Assembly: GCA_965227335.1 (NCBI GenBank)
Contig: CBDDFV010000012.1
Span: 558,001 to 622,000 of the forward strand
DNA from: CBDDFV01 sp965227335
GTDB taxonomy: Bacteria; Planctomycetota; Phycisphaerae; Phycisphaerales; SM1A02
DNA: 64,000 nt
Direction of reading: 5' to 3'
Positions 54,193-63,900 of the stretch are shown here, in pieces. The stretch's first letter is position 1, and each line of letters opens with the position of its first letter. The notes under the pieces were generated by a model. It saw only the letters and a list, made by a program, of their open reading frames with translations. It did no database searches and was not told the DNA's origin. Both the position numbers and the translations under genes were made by a program.

Positions 54193-56061
54193 ATGCCGAG
54201 AGTGTGTGGTCGGTCAGGAATCGCGGGGATCCCGTGGGCGGTCGCGTTGCTCGCGGCGTGCATCGCCTCGTCGGCGTCGGGTCAGGTCCGGGTCGTGAGC
54301 TACAACGTCGCGCAACTGCAGGGTGATCTCGCCTCGCTCGGCGATGTGTTCGAAGCCCTCGTTGACGACGATCAGCCCGGGTACGCGACGGCGCCGCATG
54401 TCCTCGTGATGCAGGAAGTCCGGTCGAACCAGACCGGGACGCTGCTCACGCTCCTGAACGACGCCGCGCCCCCCGGCGTCACCTACGCGCTCGGCACGTT
54501 CACCAGCATCGGGAACGAGGACAACTTCGGCGGCGCGCAGGCGATGTTCTATCGCACCGACACGTTCATCGAGCAGACGAGCCTGCACGTCGACATCTTC
54601 ACCGGGGCCGGACGCTACGCCGATCGGTGGAAGCTCCAGATGGTCGACTACGCGTCGGCCGATGCGGGCTTCTTCATCTACTCGATGCACCTGCGGGCGG
54701 GATCCGGCGCGGCGAACGAGGCGGACCGGTTCTTCGGCGTCGACCAGGTCCGCGACGACGCCGACAGTCTGCCCGGCGGCAGCCGCATCATCTACGCCGG
54801 CGATCTCAACTTCAGTTCGAGCAGCGAGGACGGCTACGAGCGGCTGACCGAACCCGGCCCCACCGCCGCGATCGATCCCTATGGCGACGGCTCGTGGTCC
54901 GGCAGCGGCAATGCGATCAAGCACACGCAGTCCCCCCGCGCCGACGCGGGCGGGGGACTCATCGGCGGCGGGCTTGACGACCGCTTCGATTTCCAGCTCT
55001 CGACGTTCCTTCTGCACGACGGGGCCGGGCTCGATTACATCAGCGGATCGATCCGGGCCCTCGGCAACGACGGTCAGCACTACAACGTAGCGATCAACCT
55101 GGGATCGAACTTCTATTACCCGGGCGAACTCGCCCGCTCCAACGCACTGGCGGACGATCTGCACGACGGGTCGGACCACCTGCCGCTGATCTGCGAGTAC
55201 CAGGTTCCCGCGATTCTCGGCGTCGACATTCCCGCCGACTTCGGACGCGTCATTCAGAACGGCGCCGCTACGGTGACGCTCACGATCACGAATGATGCGC
55301 CGGCGGTGACGCCGATCGGGGCCGACACGCTCAATTACACGGCGGCGGGCGCGGTGGGGCTGAGCGGATTCGGGGTCGGCGCGATTCCCGCCGCGACGCC
55401 CGGCGTCGAGATTCCGTTCACGATCGACACGTCGGCCGTCGGTCCGCTCGACGGTTCGATCATCATCCTGCTCGACAACGAGGCGGCGCCGGAGGGTTTG
55501 ATTCCCGCGACGTCGTCGGGCGAGATCATCCGCGCCGCCGCGCCGTCCTGGAGCGGGGCGAAGGTCGTGACCGAGGCGACCGTCGACGTCGCCGCCGGGC
55601 CGGACACGGGGATCCTGTCCGTGCCCGTTCCGATTCACAACGTCGGCTTCGACGCCGCGCAGGCGCTGCTTGACGTCGACGACGTGATGGTGGACGCGGG
55701 TCCGCTGAGCGCGGCGACGACGATGATCGCCGGCGTCGGCGCGGATCCGGTCGATCTGGAGTTCCTGCTCGACACGGACGGTCTGGCCCCGGGCATGTAC
55801 GAGATCGACGCGACGATCTTCACGAGCGACGAGGATCTCCCGGGCGAAGGCGTGTCGGCGCTCACACTGACGTTTGCGATCAGCATTTCCGGCGATCCCG
55901 AACCGATTGCCGGCGACCTCGACGGCGACGGCGATGTCGACCCCGCGGATCTCGCGGCCCTGCTCGCCGCGTGGGGCTCGGACGACATGAACGCCGACCT
56001 CGACGGCGACGGCGTCGTCGGCCCGGCGGATCTCGCCACGCTGCTCGCCAACTGGGGCTGA
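54193..56061 (+). CDS. secreted endonuclease/exonuclease/phosphatase-fold protein with GC-type dockerin
   Basis: The start at 54193 has GGAG seven bases upstream; ATG at 54166 is possible. The 622-residue product has a signal peptide ending at ASGQ. An EEP-fold domain (about 28-335) carries the active-site markers VRVVSYNVAQ, VLVMQEVRSN, FFIYSMHLRAGSG, IIYAGDLNFSS and GSDHLPLICEY. It could cleave nucleic acids or phosphodiesters outside the cell. An Ig-like choice-of-anchor domain (about 345-580) follows. The dockerin pair is GDLDGDGDVDPADLAALLAAW and DLDGDGVVGPADLATLLANWG. It stops eight bases before the convergent gatB stop. Confidence 0.9.
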   Translation: MPRVCGRSGIAGIPWAVALLAACIASSASGQVRVVSYNVAQLQGDLASLGDVFEALVDDDQPGYATAPHVLVMQEVRSNQTGTLLTLLNDAAPPGVTYALGTFTSIGNEDNFGGAQAMFYRTDTFIEQTSLHVDIFTGAGRYADRWKLQMVDYASADAGFFIYSMHLRAGSGAANEADRFFGVDQVRDDADSLPGGSRIIYAGDLNFSSSSEDGYERLTEPGPTAAIDPYGDGSWSGSGNAIKHTQSPRADAGGGLIGGGLDDRFDFQLSTFLLHDGAGLDYISGSIRALGNDGQHYNVAINLGSNFYYPGELARSNALADDLHDGSDHLPLICEYQVPAILGVDIPADFGRVIQNGAATVTLTITNDAPAVTPIGADTLNYTAAGAVGLSGFGVGAIPAATPGVEIPFTIDTSAVGPLDGSIIILLDNEAAPEGLIPATSSGEIIRAAAPSWSGAKVVTEATVDVAAGPDTGILSVPVPIHNVGFDAAQALLDVDDVMVDAGPLSAATTMIAGVGADPVDLEFLLDTDGLAPGMYEIDATIFTSDEDLPGEGVSALTLTFAISISGDPEPIAGDLDGDGDVDPADLAALLAAWGSDDMNADLDGDGVVGPADLATLLANWG

Positions 56062-56069
56062 ACCGGCCG

Positions 56070-57620
56070 CTACGAACGCAGCCGCGCGACGAACTTCTCC
56101 CGCACCGCCTTCGCGTCCGCCTGGCCGTTGGAGAGCTTCATCACGCCGCCGATCAGCCGGCCCACCGCCGCGTCCTTGCCGCCCGCGAAGTCCTCGGCCG
56201 AGGTCGGGTCCGCCTCGATCGCGGCGTCGATCCACGCGTCGAGTTGTCCTTCGTCGCGCACCTGCAGCAGTCCGTGCGCCTCCGCCACGTCCCGGGCGTC
56301 GCCGTCATCGTCGCACAGGCGGGCGAAGAGTTCATCCGCGGCGGACGAGCCGACCTCATCGTCGGCCCGCAGTCCGATCAGTTGCGCGACCTGGTCCGCC
56401 CGCACGCCGAGCTGATCGATCCGCACGCCCCGTTCGTTCGCCAGCCGCGCCCCCGCGTTCAGCAGCAGCTTCGCGACATCCCGCGCCGCCGGGGCGGGCG
56501 AAAGGCCGAGCATCGACTGGCAACGCTCCGCGCACGCTTCGAAGTAGAAGCACGTCTCGCGTTCGTCGAGCAGGGCGTCCGCATCCGCCGGGCTGAGGCC
56601 GAGGTCGTTGAGGTACCGTTGTCGACGCGCGGCGGGCAGTTCCGGGATCATCGCCTGCAGCCGTTCGAGCTGCTCGGGTTCGATGGTCAGCTCCGGCAGG
56701 TCGGGCTCCGGGAAGTAGCGGTAGTCGTGGGCGTCCTCCTTCTCCCGCTGGAGCACGGTCGCCTGCTTCTCGTCGTCCCAGCCCCGCGTCGATTTCATGC
56801 CCGGTCCCTGCGTGCGTCCGTCCTCGCGCCACTGCGCGATCTGTCGCGTGTACTCGTACTCGACGGCGCCGTGGATCGCCTTGAACGAGTTGAGGTTCTT
56901 GACCTCGACGATGGGCGTGTGGTACTCGCGTCCGTCGTCGGTGGTGATGCACACGTTGACGTTGGGTTCGAAGCGCATCTGGCCGCGCTGCATCACGCCC
57001 TCCGTCGCGTTGAGGAACCGGCAGATGCGTCGGAGCGACTGCGCGAACGTGACGGCTTCATCGGCGGAGCGGAGGTCGGGCTGGGTGACGATCTCGAGCA
57101 GCGGCGCGCCGGCGCGGTTGAGATCGATCAGCGAGTTCTCCGAGTATCCGCCGCCGGGCAGTTCGTGTCCGAGCTTGCCGGTGTCTTCCTCGAGGTGCGC
57201 GCGAATGATCCCGATCCGGCGCGATTCGCCGTCCCCCGTCTCGATCTCCAGGACGCCGTCGGTGCAGAGCGGCAGGTCGTACTGGCTGATCTGGTAGCCC
57301 TTGGGGAGATCGGGGTAGAAGTAGTTCTTGCGGTCCCAGCGGGTGCGGGCGGCGATCCTGCAGTTGAGGGCGAGGCCGACCATGATCGACAGTTCGACCG
57401 CCGCCCGATTCAGCACCGGCAGCGCGCCGGGCAGGGCGGCGACGACGGGATCGGTCAGCGTGTTGACGGCGGCGTCGTAATGATCGGGATGCGCCGGGTT
57501 GGGCGTGCGGGTGAAGAGCTTGGCGCGAGTGGCGAGTTCGACGTGGATTTCCATGCCCACAATGAGGCGGGCGGCGTCGACGTCGGGCGGCAGGGGGGAT
57601 GCGTCGGGGGGCGGGGTCAT
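56070..57620 (-). CDS. gatB: aspartyl/glutamyl-tRNA amidotransferase subunit B
   Basis: GatB with GatA and GatC converts mischarged Glu-tRNA(Gln) or Asp-tRNA(Asn) to the correct amide form. The 516-residue product carries LIVGMEIHVELATRAKLFT, NYFYPDLPKGYQISQYDLPL, HLEEDTGKL, DLNRAGAPLLEIVTQPDL and the C-terminal YqeY-like tail ending VGRLIGGVMKLSNGQADAKAV. It is slightly longer than usual (about 480). TATGAT at nine bases before the ATG supports the start at 57620. gatA and gatC are not in the window. Confidence 0.97.
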   Translation of the reverse strand: MTPPPDASPLPPDVDAARLIVGMEIHVELATRAKLFTRTPNPAHPDHYDAAVNTLTDPVVAALPGALPVLNRAAVELSIMVGLALNCRIAARTRWDRKNYFYPDLPKGYQISQYDLPLCTDGVLEIETGDGESRRIGIIRAHLEEDTGKLGHELPGGGYSENSLIDLNRAGAPLLEIVTQPDLRSADEAVTFAQSLRRICRFLNATEGVMQRGQMRFEPNVNVCITTDDGREYHTPIVEVKNLNSFKAIHGAVEYEYTRQIAQWREDGRTQGPGMKSTRGWDDEKQATVLQREKEDAHDYRYFPEPDLPELTIEPEQLERLQAMIPELPAARRQRYLNDLGLSPADADALLDERETCFYFEACAERCQSMLGLSPAPAARDVAKLLLNAGARLANERGVRIDQLGVRADQVAQLIGLRADDEVGSSAADELFARLCDDDGDARDVAEAHGLLQVRDEGQLDAWIDAAIEADPTSAEDFAGGKDAAVGRLIGGVMKLSNGQADAKAVREKFVARLRS

Positions 57621-57629
57621 GACGCGACG

Positions 57630-57635
57630 ATCATA
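57630..57635 (-). promoter_or_regulatory. -10 element of gatB
   Basis: TATGAT on the minus strand is nine bases upstream of the gatB ATG, which predicts a leader of about three bases. Confidence 0.5.
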
Positions 57636-57657
57636 CGTCGGCGCGACGGGGGCCGGG

Positions 57658-58527
57658 TCAGCCGCGATCCGGCGGATCAAAGCTGGCGAGCATCCGTCCC
57701 GCCCGCCAGACGCGGACGGCGCCGTCGGTGGCGGAGACGGTGATCGCGACGCATCGGGCGTTGGCGGTCACGCCGGCCGCGGCGGCGTGTCGGGCGCCCA
57801 GTCCGGACGGCAGGCCCGCGGAGACGCCGGTCTTCAGCCGGGCCCCGGCGGATTCCACAACCCCGTTGCCGCGCACGATGATCGCGCCGTCCAAGGCGGC
57901 GTACTCGCGAATGGTCTCCGTCATGCGTTCGTCGAGCAGGTTGCGCTCCTGTTCGGTGTAGCCCTTGAACGGGTTCAGGATCATCTGCTCCGACTGCTCG
58001 AGCACGACGGCGGCGTCGCCGATCACGATCAGTCCGCCCACCGGCCGGCCCTCGCGTCCGTGCTGGCCGAGGTGCAGCGCAATCTCCAGCGCGCGGGCGA
58101 AGACCGCCCGCTTGATGTGCTCGTCGATCTCCGGCTGCTCGGTGGTGTCGAAGAGTTCGTACTCGGCCCCGATCGTCATGACGACGAGCGAATCAATGAT
58201 CGAACGAAACGGACCGGTGAGGAAGATCGCCACGTCGCCGATCTGAAGCACCCGGTTGGAAAGCGCGATGATCGCCGCCAGCTTCACCTGACCGAATCGG
58301 TCGAGCGTGACGTCAGGGACGTCGAGGGCGGCGAGCGGCGGCTCGCTCATCGCCTCGATTCGGCCCCGGTCCGCGTCGTCGCGGGCGATCAGCACCATCC
58401 GCTGCGGGACCACCGCGAGATCCGGCAGGGCGTCGATGTACGCAATGATCGCGCCGGCGTTCGACGCGTGAGCGAGGCTCGCGGCGGATTCCAGCAGGTG
58501 GCGGGCGATCAGGGTCGGATCTTGCAT
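57658..58527 (-). CDS. DisA_N-type diadenylate cyclase-like protein
   Basis: The 289-residue product is a soluble protein whose C-terminal half matches the DAC domain that makes cyclic di-AMP from two ATP. It has GGLIVIGD, NPFKGY, LDGAIIVRGNGVVESAGARL with the DGA motif at 213-215, and GLGARHAAAAGVT. The last motif is normally RHR; here it reads RHA (246-248). The arrangement, an unrelated N-terminal part and a C-terminal DAC without membrane helices, resembles archaeal DacZ. The start at 58527 is fixed by TATTCT six bases upstream. Enzyme activity is likely but the RHR change leaves doubt. Confidence 0.87.
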   Translation of the reverse strand: MQDPTLIARHLLESAASLAHASNAGAIIAYIDALPDLAVVPQRMVLIARDDADRGRIEAMSEPPLAALDVPDVTLDRFGQVKLAAIIALSNRVLQIGDVAIFLTGPFRSIIDSLVVMTIGAEYELFDTTEQPEIDEHIKRAVFARALEIALHLGQHGREGRPVGGLIVIGDAAVVLEQSEQMILNPFKGYTEQERNLLDERMTETIREYAALDGAIIVRGNGVVESAGARLKTGVSAGLPSGLGARHAAAAGVTANARCVAITVSATDGAVRVWRAGRMLASFDPPDRG

Positions 58528-58533
58528 GACGAT

Positions 58534-58539
58534 AGAATA
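58534..58539 (-). promoter_or_regulatory. -10 element of a leaderless diadenylate cyclase transcript
   Basis: TATTCT on the minus strand is followed by six bases and the ATG at 58527. A TTTGCC sequence 16 bases upstream may be the -35. It overlaps the region just before the divergent cyclophilin gene. Confidence 0.6.
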
Positions 58540-58571
58540 CCCGGCGCCCCCTTCCGGCAAAGGAGATGCGT

Positions 58572-59768
58572 GTGACCCCTCTGGTTCGAATCGGTTTGTT
58601 CGCCACGCTCGTGGGCCTGTTCGGCGCCGGCGCGGCGTCGGCGCCCGCGCAGTCCACGACGTCCGCCGCCCCCGCCGATGATGTCACGCGGATCGACGAC
58701 GCGCCGGCGGACGTCGCGCCCGCCGGCCCCGTGCTGGCGCCGCGCCGACGGTACGTCGGCATCGGTCGTCCGGCGGAGATCGAGATCGCATCGCCGACGG
58801 ACGGCGCGTCGGCGCTGGAGCTCTACCTGATGACGGCGGGCGGCGGCGTGGTGGTGGGTCCGACGGCGGTGACGCCGGGCGTGGTCGATCTCAACGTGAC
58901 GATGCCGGAGATCTTCGACATCAAGCGGGCGTGTTACCTGCAGCTGGTGGCGGACGGCGCCCCGGTCGGCTCGTCGATCGTGGTGCAGCCGATGCTCGAC
59001 CGGCTGCCGATGACCACGGAGGAGGACGTGCGTCCCGACGGCCGCACGACCTACACGCGGGTCGTCGGCTGGGGAGCCGATCCGGCGGCGTGGGGGCCCG
59101 AGGCGGAGGACGACGCGGCGGCGCGTCGGCGCGATCTCGATCTCGCCGGGCTCGTCAATGCGGGCGTGCGCCTGTACCTCGACGCGGACGCGGTGCTCGA
59201 GACGACGGAAGGCCCGCTGCAGATCGCGTTCCGTCCCGACGAAGCGCCGAACACGGTGTGGAACTTCCTGTCGCTCACCGCGGGCGGGTTCTACGACCAG
59301 ACCGTCTTCCATCGCGTCGTGCCGGTGAGCCGCACCGGTCAGCCCTTCGTGATTCAGGGCGGCGATCCGAGCGGGACGGGCGACGGCGGTCCCGGCTACT
59401 GGCTGCCGCTCGAGCCGAGCCGGCTGCCCCACGACTTCGGCGTCATCTCGATGGCGCGGTCGGACGACCCGGACTCCGCCGGCAGTCAGTATTTCATCTG
59501 CCTGTCGCGCGAAGGCACCGCCCGCCTGGACGGTCAATACTGCAGTTTCGGGCACGTGACGGCGGGGGCGGAGACGATTCTGCGGATTGCGGCGACGGAG
59601 ATCGCGGACCCGGCCCGGGGGCGGCCCGTCAACCCGCCCCGCGTGGTGCGGGCGTCGCTCACGCCGGCCCCGGCCCGCACGCCGGGACGCGGCCGCCCGG
59701 ACACCCGGGTCACGCGTCCCGGAGCGGAAGGCGACGGCGAGCCCCGCCGTCCCCGGGTCCCCCGCTGA
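58572..59768 (+). CDS. secreted cyclophilin-type peptidyl-prolyl isomerase
   Basis: AAAGGAG is six bases before GTG 58572 and touches ATG 58566, so GTG is preferred (398 residues). A signal peptide ends near APAQ. About 165 residues of unknown beta-rich sequence precede the cyclophilin domain (about 205-375). That domain has TTEGPLQIAFRPDEAPNTVWNFLSL, FHRVVP, FVIQGGDPSGTGDGGPGYWLP and SAGSQYFICL. The usual loop GMLSMAR reads GVISMAR. The C-terminus is Pro/Arg-rich. It probably assists folding of exported proteins. Confidence 0.9.
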   Translation: MTPLVRIGLFATLVGLFGAGAASAPAQSTTSAAPADDVTRIDDAPADVAPAGPVLAPRRRYVGIGRPAEIEIASPTDGASALELYLMTAGGGVVVGPTAVTPGVVDLNVTMPEIFDIKRACYLQLVADGAPVGSSIVVQPMLDRLPMTTEEDVRPDGRTTYTRVVGWGADPAAWGPEAEDDAAARRRDLDLAGLVNAGVRLYLDADAVLETTEGPLQIAFRPDEAPNTVWNFLSLTAGGFYDQTVFHRVVPVSRTGQPFVIQGGDPSGTGDGGPGYWLPLEPSRLPHDFGVISMARSDDPDSAGSQYFICLSREGTARLDGQYCSFGHVTAGAETILRIAATEIADPARGRPVNPPRVVRASLTPAPARTPGRGRPDTRVTRPGAEGDGEPRRPRVPR

Positions 59769-59786
59769 GCCCGGATCCGCAACGCA

Positions 59787-59826
59787 TTGCTGTGTATGAG
59801 ATTCGCTTCTAAGATGCATTCTTAGA
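59787..59826 (+). promoter_or_regulatory. promoter with overlapping palindromic operator
   Basis: TTGCTG (59787-59792) and TAAGAT (59810-59815) are 17 bases apart. The palindrome TCTAAGA-TGCAT-TCTTAGA (59808-59826) covers the -10 box and the expected start point. A repressor bound there would block transcription of the gene at 59909. Confidence 0.6.
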
Positions 59827-59908
59827 TCAGACGGATGCGACGGGTCGTGTCCGCAGGGGGATTCCCTGAGTTGCGTCGCCCCGGCGGCGCCGCCCGAAAG
59901 AAAGCAGA

Positions 59909-60364
59909 ATGGCCAAGAAAAAACGCACCACCGCCCGGCGGTCCCGCGGTCTCGCCGGCGCGTCGATCGAGGATCTCCACCGCGAGATCGAACGGCGCCG
60001 GAAGAACCTCGGGCGCCTCGAAACGAAACGCGCGAAGATCCTCGCCCAACTCGCCGAAGTCGAGTCCGAGATCGACGCGATCGAAACGCTGACCGCCAAG
60101 GGAGGAGCGCGGCGGGGCGGCGGGCGCCGACGCGCGGGCGCGGGCCGCAAGCGCCCCCGCAACGACATGAATCTCGTGGACTCCCTGCACAAGGTCCTCA
60201 GGGGCAAGGAGATGTCCGTGACCGAAGTCGCCCAGGCCGTGCAGGACGCCGGTTATAAGACGTCGAGCGAGAACTTCCGCACGATCGTCAACCAGCAACT
60301 CATCGCGGCGAAGAACAAGAAGCTGTTCAAGAAGGTGTCGCGGGGCGTGTACACCGCAAAGTAA
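59909..60364 (+). CDS. basic coiled-coil/winged-helix protein
   Basis: The 151-residue product has a Lys/Arg-rich start and a coiled coil (about 18-62, IEDLHREIERRRKNLGRLET). A Gly/Arg/Lys linker (GGARRGGGRRRAGAGRKRPR) follows. The C-terminal domain (about 86-151: VDSLHKVLRGKEMSVTEVAQAVQDAG, VNQQLIAAKNKKLFKKVSRGVY) looks like a HARE-HTH-type winged helix. It is probably a DNA-binding or nucleoid-associated protein. It has its own promoter with a palindrome and a strong terminator, so it is a single-gene unit. Autoregulation is an inference. Confidence 0.82.
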   Translation: MAKKKRTTARRSRGLAGASIEDLHREIERRRKNLGRLETKRAKILAQLAEVESEIDAIETLTAKGGARRGGGRRRAGAGRKRPRNDMNLVDSLHKVLRGKEMSVTEVAQAVQDAGYKTSSENFRTIVNQQLIAAKNKKLFKKVSRGVYTAK

Positions 60365-60396
60365 CGTTTCCCCCCGCCCCTCGAAGACAACGCCCG

Positions 60397-60423
60397 ACCC
60401 CGATCGTCTGATCGGGGTTTTTT
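60397..60423 (+). terminator. intrinsic terminator
   Basis: ACCCCGATC pairs with GATCGGGGT over the loop GTCT and is followed by TTTTTT. It is the clearest rho-independent terminator in the window. Confidence 0.92.
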
Positions 60424-60579
60424 GCATGGTGCGGGCCGGATCCGGCGAATTCTGGCGGGAATTCGTGAAACGGAGGAAAGCGAGCGGGCGGACGGATCGA
60501 TGTGGTAAGCGCGCAATGATCGTCGCTCGAGGCGCATGGACGCGACCTCGGACGACGGCGCACACGGAGGGCGCCACGG

Positions 60580-60819
60580 ATGGCTGATTCCTGTCTCTAC
60601 GCCGACTTGAGGTCCGACCCGAACACGGACGCCGCGCCCGCGCGGCCGTCCTGTCTCCCTGCGCCCGCCCGGCGCGAGGCGGACGAACGGGTCGCCGCGG
60701 CCCGGATGGTCTTCCGGCGAACGCTCGCCTCGTGGGCGGTCGATCTGCTCGCCGGGCGACGGGACGGCGCGCCGCTTGCACATCTTCCCGCGTCGCCCGC
60801 GATTCGCGCGGCGGCGTGA
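60580..60819 (+). CDS. small hypothetical protein before fliD
   Basis: I do not recognise this 79-residue ORF. GGAGGG lies eight bases before the ATG. The product is Ala/Arg-rich with one probable helix (EADERVAAARMVFRRTLASWAVDLLAG) and two N-terminal cysteines. It lies between a strong terminator and fliD on the same strand. It could be a small flagellum-linked protein, or spurious. Confidence 0.4.
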   Translation: MADSCLYADLRSDPNTDAAPARPSCLPAPARREADERVAAARMVFRRTLASWAVDLLAGRRDGAPLAHLPASPAIRAAA

Positions 60820-60926
60820 CATGGTGAACGTTCCGGCGCGTCAGGTGCGCACGAGTTGCGCGTGATCCGCGCGAGGACGACGGGCGCAGCCCCGGAGCTG
60901 GCTTCGGCAACACAAGGAGGTTCGCC

Positions 60927-63900
60927 GTGGGTGGAATTACGACAGGCGTGGGACTGATCAGCGGCATCGACACCGCGAGCCTGATCGAACAGCTCATCGC
61001 GGTGGAGTCCCGCCCCCGGCTGCAGATGCAGGCCCGCGTGGCCCGGCTGCAGGCGGAGCAGGGCGCCTTCAGCCAGATCGCTTCGAAGCTGTCGGCCCTC
61101 AAGAGCGTGGCCGCGAATCTGTCCGAGGCGTCGACCTTCAACGGGGCGAACGCCACCAGCAGCCTTCCGAACATTCTCGGCGTCACCGCGTCGAAGACCG
61201 CGCAGCCGGGCTCCTACACGTTCATCGTGAAGCAGCTCGTCAAGAACAGCCAGAAGATCTCCCAGGGCTTCGCGACGTCCAATGTCACGCCGGTCGGGGT
61301 CACCAACCTCAGCGTGGAGCTCGGACGAAGCGGCCTCGCGTCCAACACCGACCTCGAACGCCTGAACGGCGGGGCCGGCGTCGACCGCGGGAAGATCCGC
61401 ATCACGGACGCGGCGGGCGGCGAGGCGGACATCGATCTCAACGATGCGGTCTCGCTCAACGAGGTCATCAGCCGCATCAACGCCGCGACCGATGTCGACG
61501 TCACCGCCGGCGTCAGCGGCGACCGACTGGTGATCACCGACAACTCGTCGGGCGGCGGCACGTTCGAGATCTCGGACCTGAACGGCTCGACCATGGCCGC
61601 GGATCTCGGCGTCGCCACCGCGGACAACGGGGCGGGTGACAACGACGCCACGGCCGGCGTCATCCTCGGTGCCGTCGTCAACACCGTGGGCGGGTCGACG
61701 GCGGTCAAGTCGCTCAACGGCGGCCTCGGCGTCGGCGTCAAGAGCGGCGTCTACGATCTGCGCTTCACGGTCGGCGGCGATACGTTCGAAGTCGACCTCG
61801 GACCGCAGCGGCCGCCGATCGACGCCGACACGCTGTTGTCGGAACTGAACAACGGGACCGGCGTCAAGATCAACCCGACGTCGGAGAACCCGGACTTCCA
61901 GGTGTGGACGTCCGATCTCGATCCCGACGACGATGAGCCGTACGAGATCTCGCTCGCCGGAGCGGAGACCGTGCAGGACGTGATCAACCGCGTCTCCTCG
62001 CAGACGGACGGCAAGGTGACGCTCGCGGTGAACGCGAACGGCGACGGCTTCGTCGCCACGGACGGCTCCGGCGGATCGACCACCGAGTTCCGGTTCGAAG
62101 GGGCGGGCCCCAACGGCGAGGAAACGCTCAACGACCTCGGCCTCAACGCCGCCGACGAGAACGATGACGATGTCATCGAAGGCGAGCAGATCACCATGCC
62201 CGTCTCCGTGTCCTCCACCCAGACCCTGCAGGAAGTCATCGACCGGATCAACGACGCCGAGGACACCACCGGCGCGGCGAACGCCGGACGCATCTCCGCC
62301 GCGATCAACGCCGCCGGCGACGGACTCGAGATCACCACCAACACCGGACTCGACTTCACGGTGGCCGGCGGCCCCGGACTTGCGGTCGGCGACAACGCGG
62401 CGGCGGACCTGGGCATCGAGGGCGCCTCCGTCGCCGCCGTCCTCACCGGCGGCCGTCTCATCGAAACGCTCAACTCCTCGCTCGTCCGCAATCTCAACGG
62501 CGGATCGGGCCTCACCGGAACCGCGACCTTCCAGGATCGCGACGGCGACAGCTTCGCCATCGACCTCACGACCCTGACCTCCGAATCGACCGACGGTTAT
62601 CTCGACGAGATCAACACCCTGCTCGGCGCCAACAGCGTCGACATCACGGTCGGGCTGAGCAGCGCGGGCACGGGTCTCGCCGCGACCGACGCTTCCGGCG
62701 GTTCGGGCAACCTGATCATCTCGGGCGACGGGGCGGACTCGCTGGGACTCACGACGGATCCCGCCGGCGTCGCGGCGAACTCGTTCACGGGCACGAACCT
62801 GCAGCTGCAGTACATCAGCGGGGCCACGGCGCTGGCGGATCTGAACTACGGCCAGGGCGTCGGGACCGGCGTGTTCCGGGTCACCGACGGCTTCGGCGAC
62901 TCCGCCGAGGTGTCGATCGATTCCGACTCCGTCACCCTGCTCGATGTGATCGCGGAGATCAACTCCAAGGGTCTGGCGATCAACGCCCGCATCAACGACA
63001 CCGGCGACGGCCTGCTCATCGAGGAGGATCTCTCCGGGGCCGGCGGCGAGACGCCGTTCGTGCCGATCAAAGTCGATTCGGTCAGCGGGACCGCGGCGGA
63101 GGATCTGAAGATCCGCGGCGAGGGCACCCTCAACGAGACGACCATCGACGGCTCCTACGAGATCAACCTCGCCCTCAACGCCAGCGACAGCCTCGACGAC
63201 ATCGTGGATGCGATCAACGAGGCCGGCGCGCCGATCTCCGCGACCATCATCAACGACGGCTCCGCCGGCGCCCCGTTCCGACTCGCCATCACCTCCGACG
63301 TCGCCGGCACCCGCGGCGACCTGCTGCTCACCAGCACGGGGGCCGATCTCGGTTTCTCGACCCTGACCAAGGCCCAGGACGCCAAGGTCTTCTTCGGGTC
63401 CGAGAACCCCGACGATGCGTTCCTCATCACCAGCGACACCAACACGATCACCGACATCGTCGACGGCGTGACCATCAACCTCCTCGCGTCGAGCCAGGAC
63501 CCCGTCGAGGTCAGCATCGAACGAACCAACGATGAGGCGGTCGGCGTCATCCTCGGCTTCGTCACCGCCTTCAACGACGCGATCGCGACGATCGACGAGT
63601 TCGACAACTACGACATCGACACCGAGGAGCGAGGCCTCCTGCTCGGCGACGGCACCACGTCCCGTGTGCGATCCGCCCTCTTCAATCTGCTCTTCCGCGA
63701 CGCCGAGAACCTCTCCACCCAGTACGACAGTCTCCGTGACGTCGGTCTCACCGTCGCCGCGGAGGGGACCATCGCCTTCGACGAGGATAAGTTCCGGGAC
63801 GCCCTCGACAGCGACCGACAGGCGGTGATCAACCTCTTCACGGCGGAGGATGAGGATCTTTCGTTCTCCGAGGAGATCGCCCCCGGCGTCACCGTGCTGT

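Noticed and set aside
60820..60926. Sigma54- or FliA-type promoter before fliD
   Set aside because: GG and GC dinucleotides occur but with 12 bases between them instead of 10, and no FliA-like sequence with correct spacing was found.
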